The notes beneath the pieces were generated by a model that was given only the letters and a program-made list of their open reading frames with translations, was not told the DNA's origin and ran no database searches. Shown here piece after piece: positions 7,852-17,584 of a stretch of DNA of 64,000 nucleotides (position 1 is its first letter; each line of letters begins with the position of its first letter). The translations under genes and the position numbers were made by a program. Source of the stretch: a bacterium (GTDB lineage Bacteria; Zhuqueibacterota; Zhuqueibacteria; Residuimicrobiales; Krinioviventaceae); the NCBI GenBank assembly GCA_029561455.1, contig JAKQIY010000013.1, positions 124,001 through 188,000 on the forward strand, given 5' to 3'.

Positions 7852-10800
7852 TCACTTGATTATTGCAAATTTGCCCATTTTTTCATCTCCTGTTTCCAGC
7901 ACCTTGATGTGATAAATGTACACACCAGCAGCGACTTCGAGACCTTCTCTGGTTAACAGATCCCAGTGAACAATACCCTCTGAAATGTCATTATTTACAT
8001 CTATCTGATCAACCAGTACGCCGCTGACGGTAAAGATATTGATAGAGCATCTGGCCGGGATATTTGTAAATATGATACGACGGCGCTGGTTCAAATAAGG
8101 ATTGCCAACTGCCGGTTCCATAAGGTTTGTCGCAACATAGGGATTGGGTACTACTTCAATTTTATCCAGTGAATTGGTTATTTCGGCTTTTTCTGTAAAT
8201 TCATTAGAATCAATGGTGAACATCAAAGAATCTGTGTGCCAGAATGGGCTATTGAACCTGACTTGATAAACATCATCCGCTTTGGGTAAATCGGACTCGT
8301 TATTGGCATTTTTAAAATCAATCAGGAATACTGTAGATGCCCACCGGCCAAGATCATTTTGGATTCCAACCACCACACGGTCTTTTAACAGCTCAAATGT
8401 TCCGTTACCATCTATATCCTGGGCTACCATTTCCATAATAAATGGTTGTCCGGTTGTTGAATCCATAATTGATGTGTTTTCTACATGAAAACTGAAATTT
8501 TGAAATTGGATCAAGCCTTCTTTAATCTTTACTCCATTCTCATCTTTAATGAGAGAAGTAGCAGTAATTCTTGTTTTGCTTGTATAATCGGAGTCATTAT
8601 CGGTAAAAACAATATTATAAGTATACGGATAATATTTTGATTCTTCCGCCGTCATGGTGACACTGATCGGCGAGTTGCCTTTCAGCCAGCCTGATCTGAG
8701 TGGATCATACTCACCTTCTTTTACCGGCATGGTAACTTTTAGTCTGATTCCGTCAAAAACATCTGTGGTATTGGTACCGGTTTTAATGAATTTATAACCC
8801 AGTGTTTCTGTCGAGTCCGCGATAACAGTTTGTTGTAACTGGCAGGTATCGAGAAACGCAACTGCATTATCGTTGGTCATATCATAAACTGTTATACTAT
8901 TATTAACCCATTTGATACCATAAGCAGATTTGTTTACCCGCCTTATTTCATGCACCCCGAATTTGATTTTATAACGATGGTCTTTTTTCAGAGCATCGGC
9001 AACAACTACTTCCGGTTCTAAAATACCACAACCGATTACTTTGTCCTGTCCTTCCATAGTAACTGTGGATTCGAAATGATAACCGGCTGCTTTTTGACCA
9101 GGAGTTACAACCGCGACGTTTTTACTCTGGAAAGTGATGATCTGTTCGTTTTTATCCAGTTGAATGATGATATTATTTTCCGCAGGGGCCAGACCGGTAC
9201 TACCGATAGTCGGTTCACCATAGTCGTAAGCAACCAGGGCATAATAATAGGTGCGGCCATTTTGTACTTCATAATCGGTATAAGAATGCAGCAGACCGGT
9301 ATCATTGCCCAGGTAAACGGCTACCCCCAAATCTTCGACCTGACCATAATTGGCATATCCGGTACGTTCATCTTTAACATCGCACATAAATATCGGCTTT
9401 TTTGAAACTTTACTGCCAAAGCCATCGGTAACAATTGTCGCATCGAGAAATCCCGGCTCGGTGCTGCGGTATAATTTATATCCTTCAAAATCATTAACAT
9501 TTTTCAGGAATGGGTCACGGGTACGCAATTCGGATATATTATCCCAGGTAAGATAGACACAGCCATCGCCTGCTGTAGCCGTTAATGCCGGCATGATCGG
9601 CGGTTTGGCAAAACGATAGTCTGTTTCATAAATAACCTGAACAATTTCTTTAGCTTTAAAAAGATTAGGAGATGTGGGAGGAATTGCATTCAATCCGGCC
9701 AGATCATCCCAGGCATGTAATTCGGACATGGAAATGCGTTCCGTACGACCTTTGTACAAGGGGAAAACTGCCGATGCAAATACTTCAGCCAGGTTTGAAA
9801 TTTCACCCATATAAGGATTCAGAGAATCGGCGCCAATCAGTTCCCACATTGATTTATCATTGCGGAACCAGTGTGTATACGGAACAACGTGATCGGGTAT
9901 TGGGAACATGTAAAATGAGGTCAAACCCAGCATGTCCGATTCGGAGACATCCAGAATACCAAAATCCGGTTCACCGCCCAGTCCTTCAATAAAATCAGGA
10001 CGATGATTACATTCCGTGCCGTTCGCATCCGGTTGATCGTAATTTAAATCCAATGGGCCAACACCGTCGGTACCAACATCATCACCATAATCTTCGTCTT
10101 CCTGGTACTTGTTGTCGCCATTGGCATCGTTACCGTCATCCCAGTCCTGGTCTTCATCGGCGTCCCAATGCGATTTGAGTTCTTCATCTTTTAAATGATA
10201 AAAAGTTTTAAAGGCTTCCAGGTTCGAGTAACCATCGGTCGGGCCAATTAAGGCCTGGGCAAAATTATCGCGTTTTTCATCAATAATACCGTCATCGTCA
10301 TTATCGATTCCATCCCAGGGAATGCCGGGGCTTTCGAGGAAGGCAAACCCCATAGCGCCGGTCGGCAGATCGCGAACGCCATGGCCATCGATATCCCACG
10401 AGTATGCAAGGTCAATATCTTTACGGAAAGCGCCCAGTTCATCGCTGCCTTCAGCCTGGCCGCCAATGGCGTTATCAACCCAATAACCAAAAGCCATTTC
10501 ATTCAAATCGTAATCGGAGACATTAGCAATGGTATATTCCCAAAAGATAGCGTCTTTAGCCTGGGGATTATTCCATTGAAATCCGCGCTGCTCGATGCGT
10601 AAACCCAACCCGCCCCAGGGTTTACCCCATTGCAGGGTAACTTCCGGATGAAAATCACCAATTTTTATTCCGGGACGGGGATAATACTTGATCGGTTTAA
10701 GAGTATCGCCTTCGTTGGTGATAAAAGTATCTTGCAGGTATTCCTGATCCTGCGCATCGTTGGCGACAAAAAAACTTTCCAAATCAGCTTTGGAGGGGCC

Positions 10801-11397
10801 GCGGCCAAAACGTCCGTTCCATTCGCCGGCCCATTTCAAACCAACGCCGCGTTCCGGCCAGCCGGCCGGCGGCCAGGATTCTTCACGGTCGCTGAGCGCC
10901 GGGGTTTCACTGGTCCAGTTAAAGTAACCGCGCACCGGGTATAATTTCCATTCAATCTGACCGGTAGGATCGCGATCCATTTCTTCGCGGTAACTGGTTT
11001 GCAGGAAATGCAGGGTATCGAGTAACCCCTGGGTTTTTAAGGAAGCGGCCAGGTTCATATCGTCAACGATAACCGAATCAACCGCTGCAGCCGGATCTTT
11101 TTTTACAAAAACCTGTGCGCCAATTAACAGACCGATACCGTCATTCGAATGCACGCCATTTAAATTATTCGGCCATTTGCTGGGAAACGGATCGGCGCCG
11201 TCGCCATGATCGGAAAGTTCTGTGGTATTGCGAAATTGCAAGCGAACATTGTTGCCTTCCATAAAGCCAACCCGTTCCGCTGCTTTATCACCGGCGCCAT
11301 CTTCCGGGCCTTCATAGGGCTTGCCCTGGGCAAATATTATAGATACGGCGATAAAATGAATGAGCAGGCCTGTAAATAATATTCTTAACACTTTCAT
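7852..11397 (-). CDS. Giant T9SS-sorted secreted protein of module A
   Basis: 1181 residues, signal peptide ending near IIFAQ, start supported by GGAGGT. The N-terminal domain (GFMEGNNVRLQFRNTTELSD) is shared with the module B paralogue. Residues ~360-450 are Asp/Asn-rich and resemble calcium-binding thrombospondin-3/EF-hand-like loops (DNDDDGIIDEK, DEDQDWDDGNDANGD). Around 595-730 is a fibronectin III-like region (LTWDNISE, YKLYRSTEPG, YYYALVAYD). The C-terminus (VVPNPY ... WDLLTREGLEVAAGVYIYH, ending KFAIIK) is a type A T9SS sorting-type domain. It is probably exported across the outer membrane and kept at the surface. Function is unknown; its place beside a SusC-like receptor suggests a substrate-binding partner. 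It starts 51 bases after the receptor gene. Confidence 0.8.
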   Translation of the reverse strand: MKVLRILFTGLLIHFIAVSIIFAQGKPYEGPEDGAGDKAAERVGFMEGNNVRLQFRNTTELSDHGDGADPFPSKWPNNLNGVHSNDGIGLLIGAQVFVKKDPAAAVDSVIVDDMNLAASLKTQGLLDTLHFLQTSYREEMDRDPTGQIEWKLYPVRGYFNWTSETPALSDREESWPPAGWPERGVGLKWAGEWNGRFGRGPSKADLESFFVANDAQDQEYLQDTFITNEGDTLKPIKYYPRPGIKIGDFHPEVTLQWGKPWGGLGLRIEQRGFQWNNPQAKDAIFWEYTIANVSDYDLNEMAFGYWVDNAIGGQAEGSDELGAFRKDIDLAYSWDIDGHGVRDLPTGAMGFAFLESPGIPWDGIDNDDDGIIDEKRDNFAQALIGPTDGYSNLEAFKTFYHLKDEELKSHWDADEDQDWDDGNDANGDNKYQEDEDYGDDVGTDGVGPLDLNYDQPDANGTECNHRPDFIEGLGGEPDFGILDVSESDMLGLTSFYMFPIPDHVVPYTHWFRNDKSMWELIGADSLNPYMGEISNLAEVFASAVFPLYKGRTERISMSELHAWDDLAGLNAIPPTSPNLFKAKEIVQVIYETDYRFAKPPIMPALTATAGDGCVYLTWDNISELRTRDPFLKNVNDFEGYKLYRSTEPGFLDATIVTDGFGSKVSKKPIFMCDVKDERTGYANYGQVEDLGVAVYLGNDTGLLHSYTDYEVQNGRTYYYALVAYDYGEPTIGSTGLAPAENNIIIQLDKNEQIITFQSKNVAVVTPGQKAAGYHFESTVTMEGQDKVIGCGILEPEVVVADALKKDHRYKIKFGVHEIRRVNKSAYGIKWVNNSITVYDMTNDNAVAFLDTCQLQQTVIADSTETLGYKFIKTGTNTTDVFDGIRLKVTMPVKEGEYDPLRSGWLKGNSPISVTMTAEESKYYPYTYNIVFTDNDSDYTSKTRITATSLIKDENGVKIKEGLIQFQNFSFHVENTSIMDSTTGQPFIMEMVAQDIDGNGTFELLKDRVVVGIQNDLGRWASTVFLIDFKNANNESDLPKADDVYQVRFNSPFWHTDSLMFTIDSNEFTEKAEITNSLDKIEVVPNPYVATNLMEPAVGNPYLNQRRRIIFTNIPARCSINIFTVSGVLVDQIDVNNDISEGIVHWDLLTREGLEVAAGVYIYHIKVLETGDEKMGKFAIIK

Positions 11398-11448
11398 AAA
11401 TTAAAACCTCCACAAATTATCAGTTTCACGTGTCGTTAAACCGATGAT

Positions 11449-14136
11449 TTAAAACATAAAACCAACACCGAATTTAATTAACCGGGGTGCGGAATAAGCT
11501 GACGGGTCCTGATAAGTATCTTCATAGGTATTAAAATCGCTATGATGATTATTGCGCTCGCTTTCCAGCACAACATTGGTATAAGCGCGCCCGGTGCGGC
11601 TATACACCCAATTCTCATTCAAATTATCTAGCAGGTTGTATACGTTCAGGCTGAAACGCATTTTAATGTTTTTCATAACAGTTAAATCATAGTATCCATA
11701 TAAATCCAGATTATAACGGTTGGGTTTCCAGTCATTGTTTTGGTACAAGTTAACATAATAAAGCTGACTGGATGGCAAGGGCGCCCATGTATATGGGGAA
11801 TTGGAATTATAATACCCTGTAAGGGTAGCGCCCATATTGTTTTTATGATAACCCAGCGTCACATTCAGGGTATGGCGCTGATCCCAACTCATTGGAATTA
11901 ATCTTGGGATTGGATCCTGGTTTTGACCGGCGCGGTCAAAGGTTGTCAGGGCATTATCGGCATTACCGCGGGTATACTGCAGGGTATAATTAACATTGGC
12001 GTAATAATCACCGGTAGCAAAGTCATAGGTTATTTCCAAACCTTTGGCATTGCCGTAATCTTTGTTAGTGTAACGACCATAAATTTCCGCATTATAGGTG
12101 GTGATAACCGCCATGCTGAGCAGATCATAAATATCACGATAGAACAACGATACTTCAAGTCCCATACCTTTCATCAATTGCTGCCACAAGCCGATTTCGT
12201 ATTGAACTGTACGCTGCGGGCGCAATTGCGGATTGCCCTGCTGGGTGGCAAAATTAGTGGGATTGATTATCCAGGAATTATTCTGATAGAAATTGGAAAA
12301 GGGCGGTGACTGGAAAAAATGACCATAACTAAAATGCAGCAATGCGGCTTCACCCAACTGGTACGACATACCCAGTCTGGGGCTGATTTGCGCTTTGGGT
12401 TCAGCATCGAGTTTGGTTGACATTCTTGAGGGATCATCATACCGTATCAGGTTCACCGGGTTTCGCAGGTTGGATGGATACTGAGTATTGGGATCTACAT
12501 AATCGTAGCGTACGCCGATGTTAATAACCATCTCGTCGAATTCCATTTTGTCCTGAATATATGCGGAAAAATCCAGGGGTTTTTTATGGTAAATATCGGA
12601 GTAGAGGGAAGAATCCGGGTAAACAACCGGATCAAAATAGAATGCTTCCCATTCGGTATTATGCCATTTGTTCTGAATGCTGTGATAAATGCTTTCGAGA
12701 TCATGTTGCAAATAATCTACACCGGTTTTAATGCTGTGATTTTTGTTGATTTGCCAGTTAATATCAAATTTAACGTTTAAATCTTTGGTAAAACTTTCAT
12801 AGTGATCTTTGGAATCACCGCCGGTGGAAAAGCCCGGCCCTGTAGAACTGCTGAATCGCGGATGTACATAGCGGCTATCGAGCGGATCCTCGTACATATA
12901 ATTACCATAATAGTTATCCAGATAGGACATTTTTAGTTCATAGAACAGGGAGGAGGCAAGCATATGGTTAATGCTCAGGGCATAGTATTGCGATTTTGAA
13001 TAATTGGTTGGCCGTCCATCCGGATTATATTTATAATAATGACTATAATTTTTGGATTGATTATCATTCAAATTGTACAATAATTTCAGCTTGATATTTT
13101 TAGTTAACCGCGAGGCCAGAGTGGTTGTCAGAGTTCTGTATATATCCCTGTTCATCGGCACATAACTGCTGTCGCCGGTTTTTTCAGAATACCAGTTCAT
13201 AGGATCGGGATCGTTAAAGAAACTGTAATTGTTTTTATCAAACAGTTTATAACCATTCAGATGGCCTTTATTATCCTGATAACGATAATTGACAATAAAG
13301 CTGAGATAGTCTTTGATAACCGGACCACTGATCTGCATTTTATAATCCTCATTGCGATCCAGTTCCGAATCCTTGAGACCAACGAAAATATCCGTGTTTG
13401 AGGTCAGGTAATTTGCAAAGCTTCCCGATACGGAACCGTGGAAAGAGTTACTGCCTTCTTTGGTAATAGCGTTAACAACGCCACTCATGGCGCGTCCATA
13501 TTCGGCATTAAAGGTACCTTTAATAACTTCAACTTCCTCGATTGCCTCGGTTTCCAGATTAACACTGCGGCCTTCCCCGGAAAGCGCATTGGTAACCTGT
13601 TGCCCATCAATCAGATGCGAAACCTCGCCGCTGCGTCCGCCGCGGAAATGTCCCTGCACCACACCTGCCTGCATATTGACAACATCATTGATATTTTCTA
13701 CTGGTAATATATCAATTTGTTCAGATGAGACATTGCGTACCGAACTGGTTTGATCTTTTTTAACGGCTATTCGCTGGGCTTCTACGGTAACAACCTCACC
13801 TTCGACTACCGTTGGATTTAGCCGAAAGTCGAGATTGGTCGTCCGGTTTACAGATACCCGGACACTTTGCATGCGAATGCTTTCATAACCGATATAGTTA
13901 CAACGTACTGTGTACTCGCCAGGGGGGACATTGATGATAAAAAATTCACCATCAGCTGAAGCGGCAGCTCCCATTCTGGTGCTTTCCAGCAGTACATTTG
14001 CGCCAATTAACGGTTCACCGGTTTCAGCATCAAACACTTTACCCGTAATTTTACCGGTGGTTTGTGCAAAGGTTACTCCGGCGATCACTAGCAGTAACAT
14101 AACTGTGTTTGAAAATAGTTTCCTTGTGACTTTCAT
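11449..14136 (-). CDS. TonB-dependent receptor with carboxypeptidase-like domain (module A)
   Basis: 895 residues. After a signal peptide (ending TFAQ), residues ~28-110 form a carboxypeptidase D regulatory-like domain (TGKITGKVFDAETGEPLIGA, PPGEYTV). A plug domain follows (~115-230: SSEQIDILPVENINDVVNMQ, SHLIDGQQV, VEVIKGTFNAEYGRAMSGVV), then a beta-barrel ending in Phe (IKFGVGFMF). This SusC-like architecture serves active uptake across the outer membrane, powered by TonB-ExbBD. No SusD lipoprotein follows; the ~1181-residue protein does. GGAGGT precedes the ATG. It is paralogous to the receptor at 59704-62487. It is probably the first gene of the module A operon, with its promoter in the 200 bases upstream. 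Confidence 0.9.
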   Translation of the reverse strand: MKVTRKLFSNTVMLLLVIAGVTFAQTTGKITGKVFDAETGEPLIGANVLLESTRMGAAASADGEFFIINVPPGEYTVRCNYIGYESIRMQSVRVSVNRTTNLDFRLNPTVVEGEVVTVEAQRIAVKKDQTSSVRNVSSEQIDILPVENINDVVNMQAGVVQGHFRGGRSGEVSHLIDGQQVTNALSGEGRSVNLETEAIEEVEVIKGTFNAEYGRAMSGVVNAITKEGSNSFHGSVSGSFANYLTSNTDIFVGLKDSELDRNEDYKMQISGPVIKDYLSFIVNYRYQDNKGHLNGYKLFDKNNYSFFNDPDPMNWYSEKTGDSSYVPMNRDIYRTLTTTLASRLTKNIKLKLLYNLNDNQSKNYSHYYKYNPDGRPTNYSKSQYYALSINHMLASSLFYELKMSYLDNYYGNYMYEDPLDSRYVHPRFSSSTGPGFSTGGDSKDHYESFTKDLNVKFDINWQINKNHSIKTGVDYLQHDLESIYHSIQNKWHNTEWEAFYFDPVVYPDSSLYSDIYHKKPLDFSAYIQDKMEFDEMVINIGVRYDYVDPNTQYPSNLRNPVNLIRYDDPSRMSTKLDAEPKAQISPRLGMSYQLGEAALLHFSYGHFFQSPPFSNFYQNNSWIINPTNFATQQGNPQLRPQRTVQYEIGLWQQLMKGMGLEVSLFYRDIYDLLSMAVITTYNAEIYGRYTNKDYGNAKGLEITYDFATGDYYANVNYTLQYTRGNADNALTTFDRAGQNQDPIPRLIPMSWDQRHTLNVTLGYHKNNMGATLTGYYNSNSPYTWAPLPSSQLYYVNLYQNNDWKPNRYNLDLYGYYDLTVMKNIKMRFSLNVYNLLDNLNENWVYSRTGRAYTNVVLESERNNHHSDFNTYEDTYQDPSAYSAPRLIKFGVGFMF

Positions 14137-14336
14137 ATTTGCCCGACCTCCAATTATAACTTGATATTCCCGGAATAGTAGTATTTTATAATTAATTTAC
14201 ATTTTAATCAACATTACTTGAAAAAAGGGTTTTCTTTTTTTATAAACATGTTCAAGATTTGAAAAAAAGTTACCGTTCACATTGCGATTATATATTTGCT
14301 ACCGTAATTTTCATTGCTATATTATCCTGTATATAA

Positions 14337-15425
14337 TTAGTGTGGATTAAAAACCAGAATTGCCTGAACCCTGGAATTTTCATTAAAATAAAAAGTTATG
14401 CCTTCATTGTATGTAATATAATTACCAGTCTGGTTATCTTCATCGGGAGCGCCATGAGCATTGATAAGCTCGGCACGAGAACTTTTTATACCCAGGTTTG
14501 TTTCCAGCAAACCATCATACGGTTCCACCATATAGATAGATTCCACCGGAAAGGACGGAATGAGAATTGATGAACTTTGTGGAATAAAATAAAAAGTTAA
14601 ACCTCTTTCCGGGTATTCAATTTTATGATAATAGAGATGATCAGGGGTTTCCGTATAACTCCATTGCGGCGGAGAGCCGTAAATTTGCTTAATATCCCGC
14701 AAGGGAGCGCCAAGAGCAATTCGCGCTGCTCCTGAACCAGGATAGACCTCAACTACTTGTTCATAATAGAGATGTATTGTTACCAGGGCGTTGCCCCCGT
14801 TGGACTGAATTTCTATTTCCTGTTCATAATCTCCGTAAATAATATTAAAAAAGTTCACTGTAAATGTGATATAATCAACATTGGAATAAAATAATGAGTT
14901 GCCGGTTTTATTAACATTTAACCATGCGGGAAGAGTTGATAACGACCAGGTCAATACGCTGCCCCCGGTATTTTCAAGAATAATGGAAGCAGTGTAATAA
15001 TCCCTTGAAAAATAGATAACATCACTGCTTAATTGGATAACCGGGGCATAATAAGCAAAACTTAATGAAATCGTGGCGGCGCCGCCGGAGGATGATAAAG
15101 TAAGCGTTCCTTCGTAGTCGCCGTATTCCAGGCCGGTCGTGTTTACTGTAAGCAGAAGAGTATCGGCGGTGGCTATTACGCCCCCGGTTTTCGATACAAC
15201 CAACCAGGCCGGACTGGATTGTACCGACCAGGTTAGCTCTCCATTACCCCGATTCAATATAATAACTCTCTCTGCAGCAAGAGACTGTGAAAATACGATT
15301 TGTTGTTTGTCAAGGGAGATGGTCGTTTTGCTTTTGGTTTCCGGCTCTGTTGAATTTTCACAGCCGGTATTTAATAATACAGGGATGAGTAGCAATAAAT
15401 AGAGCAGGAGGCAGTTTTTTTTCAC
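14337..15425 (-). CDS. Lipoprotein with two BACON-like domains
   Basis: 362 residues. Lipobox LLNTGC near residue 22. Residues ~35-125 and ~128-222 are two BACON-like Ig modules (SPAWLVVSKTGG in the first, LPAWLNVNKTGN in the second), a fold often attached to carbohydrate-active proteins in Bacteroidetes. The C-terminal part (~228-362) holds two copies of a motif resembling SmpA/OmlA-type turns (GAPLRDIKQIYGSP and KSSRAELINAHGAP, each followed by a strand ending GLTFYF/GITFYF). It probably displays a binding module on the periplasmic or outer face. It lies 200 bases upstream of the module A receptor on the same strand, which makes a link to substrate binding plausible but unproved. Confidence 0.7.
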   Translation of the reverse strand: MKKNCLLLYLLLLIPVLLNTGCENSTEPETKSKTTISLDKQQIVFSQSLAAERVIILNRGNGELTWSVQSSPAWLVVSKTGGVIATADTLLLTVNTTGLEYGDYEGTLTLSSSGGAATISLSFAYYAPVIQLSSDVIYFSRDYYTASIILENTGGSVLTWSLSTLPAWLNVNKTGNSLFYSNVDYITFTVNFFNIIYGDYEQEIEIQSNGGNALVTIHLYYEQVVEVYPGSGAARIALGAPLRDIKQIYGSPPQWSYTETPDHLYYHKIEYPERGLTFYFIPQSSSILIPSFPVESIYMVEPYDGLLETNLGIKSSRAELINAHGAPDEDNQTGNYITYNEGITFYFNENSRVQAILVFNPH

Positions 15426-15665
15426 TTTGTTTATTCCATATTACTGATCTGCATCATTTGATAATGTCAATTACTATATAAGTGTTCTGTTGCTTTGGAG
15501 TCAAACAACCCATTCCCGGCAAATTGTGTCCGAAAACGATTAAGATAACATAAATAAAAATACATTTTTTGTCAAGCATTTTTTATAAGTTTTTCAATTA
15601 TGAACGAATGTACTGCATGATATTATTAATTGGTTATGTAAGCTGCTAAAAATTGATATAATAAA

Positions 15666-15704
15666 AACTAGTGCCGCAACAAGTTTTGTAATTTTTGTTG
15701 CGGC
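15666..15704 (-). terminator. Rho-independent terminator after GH30-like gene
   Basis: GCCGCAACAA (15673-15682) pairs with TTGTTGCGGC (15695-15704); in the minus direction the stem is followed by ACTAGTTTTTATT. It lies 10 bases past the stop of the GH30-like gene and separates it from the BACON lipoprotein gene. Confidence 0.8.
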
Positions 15705-15713
15705 TGAACGATT

Positions 15714-17225
15714 TTATTGGGCAAAAAATGTAGTTCCGGACCTGGGCGGGGCAGTATACAGTATTACATTGTCCTGTAGTTTAAATTTACCTAAACATGC
15801 AAATTCATCATTGCATTCTGAATTTACTTGTAATTCTTTATAGCGTTCCGGCGAATCGGTGGTCCGGAATGCAGTATATGTTTTGCTGCTGTTGCCTTTG
15901 ACAAGAATGGCCATATTTTTAGCCTCTTTCGAGGTATTAACAACAATAAATGCATCCTGATATTGCGTGCCGTTGTTTGAAAATGCAATTATTGCCAGTT
16001 CCGAGTCCATAGCCATAGTGCTGGCTACGGCCATACCCGGCTGGCCGGCGCGTGAGAGCAGCTTGTAATAATAATAACCCCGGCGTACAACATAATTGCC
16101 GTTTTCATCCACGCTTATAGCCGAACCCGGATTTGGATCACCGCCAACCCATTTGGCCGGGCGCTGGATCCCTGCCCAGGGTATAATTGCATTGACTTTG
16201 GCGCTATAAATATTTCCATGCATTTCCTTTAAATTATCAGCGTCCATTTTACTCCAGCTAGTTGATGTGACCCAGCTATGTAAAGTTGGTCTTTTTTCCC
16301 TGATTACATCGATGCCGATACTGCGGTGTTCACCAAACCAGCGACCATAGCTTCCCACATAAAAACCATGCGAGGTTACCAACCCCAGGTTGTTCAATGC
16401 CACGGCATTTTCAGCTATAGCATCGGCGTATCCCCAGTAACTAAAACGGTACCAGTTTGTACATTCTCCGGGAGTAAGCCCGACATCCTGCAAGCCTTCT
16501 TTATCCATCATGGGACGCATAAAGTTGAGGAAATCAACGACCTGCTCCGGCGGCCAAAACATGTTATAATCATGGCCACTGCCAATATTTCCGGACAACC
16601 CGTCGGCGGGCCAACGCATCCAGTCTTCACCTTCATTGTGCAGAGAAAGATATTTAACCGGTAAGCCCTCTTTTTCTTTGAGGTATTTAACCCAGTCAAT
16701 CATATATTCCGCCAGATCATCTTTCATAGCCGGATCGAGATCGCGGCCGCGTAAAAATTTTTGTTTGGTTGCCCATGCCGGGGGCCCATAGAGCGTTGTA
16801 ATAATTTGTAAATCCTGACCCCGCGCGTGGGTTCTTTGCAACCCCTCGCGTACAAAATAACGCATCCATTTGGTTGTTGTCTCATGGTCAAAAACGCCAT
16901 CCGGCCCTTGTTGATGAAAGGGATCAAAAAACATTTTTATAATTCCGGGTTTTAAACCATCGGCGCCAAACACCAGGTCGCAAATCGTTTGCCGCTGTTC
17001 TTCGGCAAGCAGACTTAGACCGCCATATTCCTGTGGATCGGCATTATAATCTGTTGTTTGGGCTACTTCCACATAGTTAAAGCCGAAACCGTCCCATTCC
17101 CGCAGGGTTTTTGAAAAATCGACTTTTGCACGCGTAACATTGAAATCTCCATTATATTGAGCGAACAGGAGAGAAACGGCAAACGGACATAAAATCAGCG
17201 CTATATAGAGGCTTGTTCTTTTCAT
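15714..17225 (-). CDS. GH30-like glycoside hydrolase family protein (possible missing nucleophile)
   Basis: 503 residues, signal peptide ending LLFAQ. The TIM-barrel portion has GH30/clan A features: FDGFG-like start (REWDGFGFNYVEV), MFFDPFHQ, YGPPAWAT, and SLHNEGE at 194-200, where E198 fits the acid/base. A small beta domain follows from ~390 (YYYKLLSRAGQPG, IIAFSNNGTQYQDAFIVVNTS), as in GH30 enzymes. Where the family usually has a nucleophile Glu at the end of strand 7, this protein reads SWVTSTSW (317-324), with Ser321 in the place of Glu by my alignment. It may use another residue or be a binding protein. GH30 members cleave glucosyl-, xylosyl- or fucosyl-type linkages, so specificity is open. 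Monocistronic, with its own terminator. Confidence 0.7.
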   Translation of the reverse strand: MKRTSLYIALILCPFAVSLLFAQYNGDFNVTRAKVDFSKTLREWDGFGFNYVEVAQTTDYNADPQEYGGLSLLAEEQRQTICDLVFGADGLKPGIIKMFFDPFHQQGPDGVFDHETTTKWMRYFVREGLQRTHARGQDLQIITTLYGPPAWATKQKFLRGRDLDPAMKDDLAEYMIDWVKYLKEKEGLPVKYLSLHNEGEDWMRWPADGLSGNIGSGHDYNMFWPPEQVVDFLNFMRPMMDKEGLQDVGLTPGECTNWYRFSYWGYADAIAENAVALNNLGLVTSHGFYVGSYGRWFGEHRSIGIDVIREKRPTLHSWVTSTSWSKMDADNLKEMHGNIYSAKVNAIIPWAGIQRPAKWVGGDPNPGSAISVDENGNYVVRRGYYYYKLLSRAGQPGMAVASTMAMDSELAIIAFSNNGTQYQDAFIVVNTSKEAKNMAILVKGNSSKTYTAFRTTDSPERYKELQVNSECNDEFACLGKFKLQDNVILYTAPPRSGTTFFAQ

Positions 17226-17584
17226 AATTGAATCCTTTGATTATAGCAAGTATTGTAAGGTTTATTGATTGTTACAAGTTATATGTTCATTTTTTTAAAA
17301 TAGTGTAATGCATTAGAATTTTTCTTTTCCAATTTACTGGGTTATTAAAGCAATCATTGCCTAAAATCTTGTATTTATTATATCAGTTTTTCATTTATAA
17401 CATACAATACACAGGAATGCAGCTATGACATTGTTTTTATGTGCTGTTGCACAATCTTTACCAATGCCTCAAAAATGTGCGTTTAAATCCAATTCTTTTA
17501 CATTGTTTCGTATATGTTTCCTGACTTTTTTCATAAACTATTTGCTACTACCCGCCCGGTCGTCAACTCTTCAATATCCTTTTC
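17226..17584. other. Non-coding gap, 359 bases
   Basis: AT-rich sequence between the amidase stop and the GH30-like start, both on the minus strand. It should hold the GH30-like promoter. I see no strong hairpin, repeat or small reading frame with a ribosome site. Confidence 0.5.

Noticed and set aside
11398-14136. SusD-type lipoprotein next to the TonB receptors
   Set aside because: No neighbouring protein in either module shows SusD/RagB features; the partner genes are of other types.
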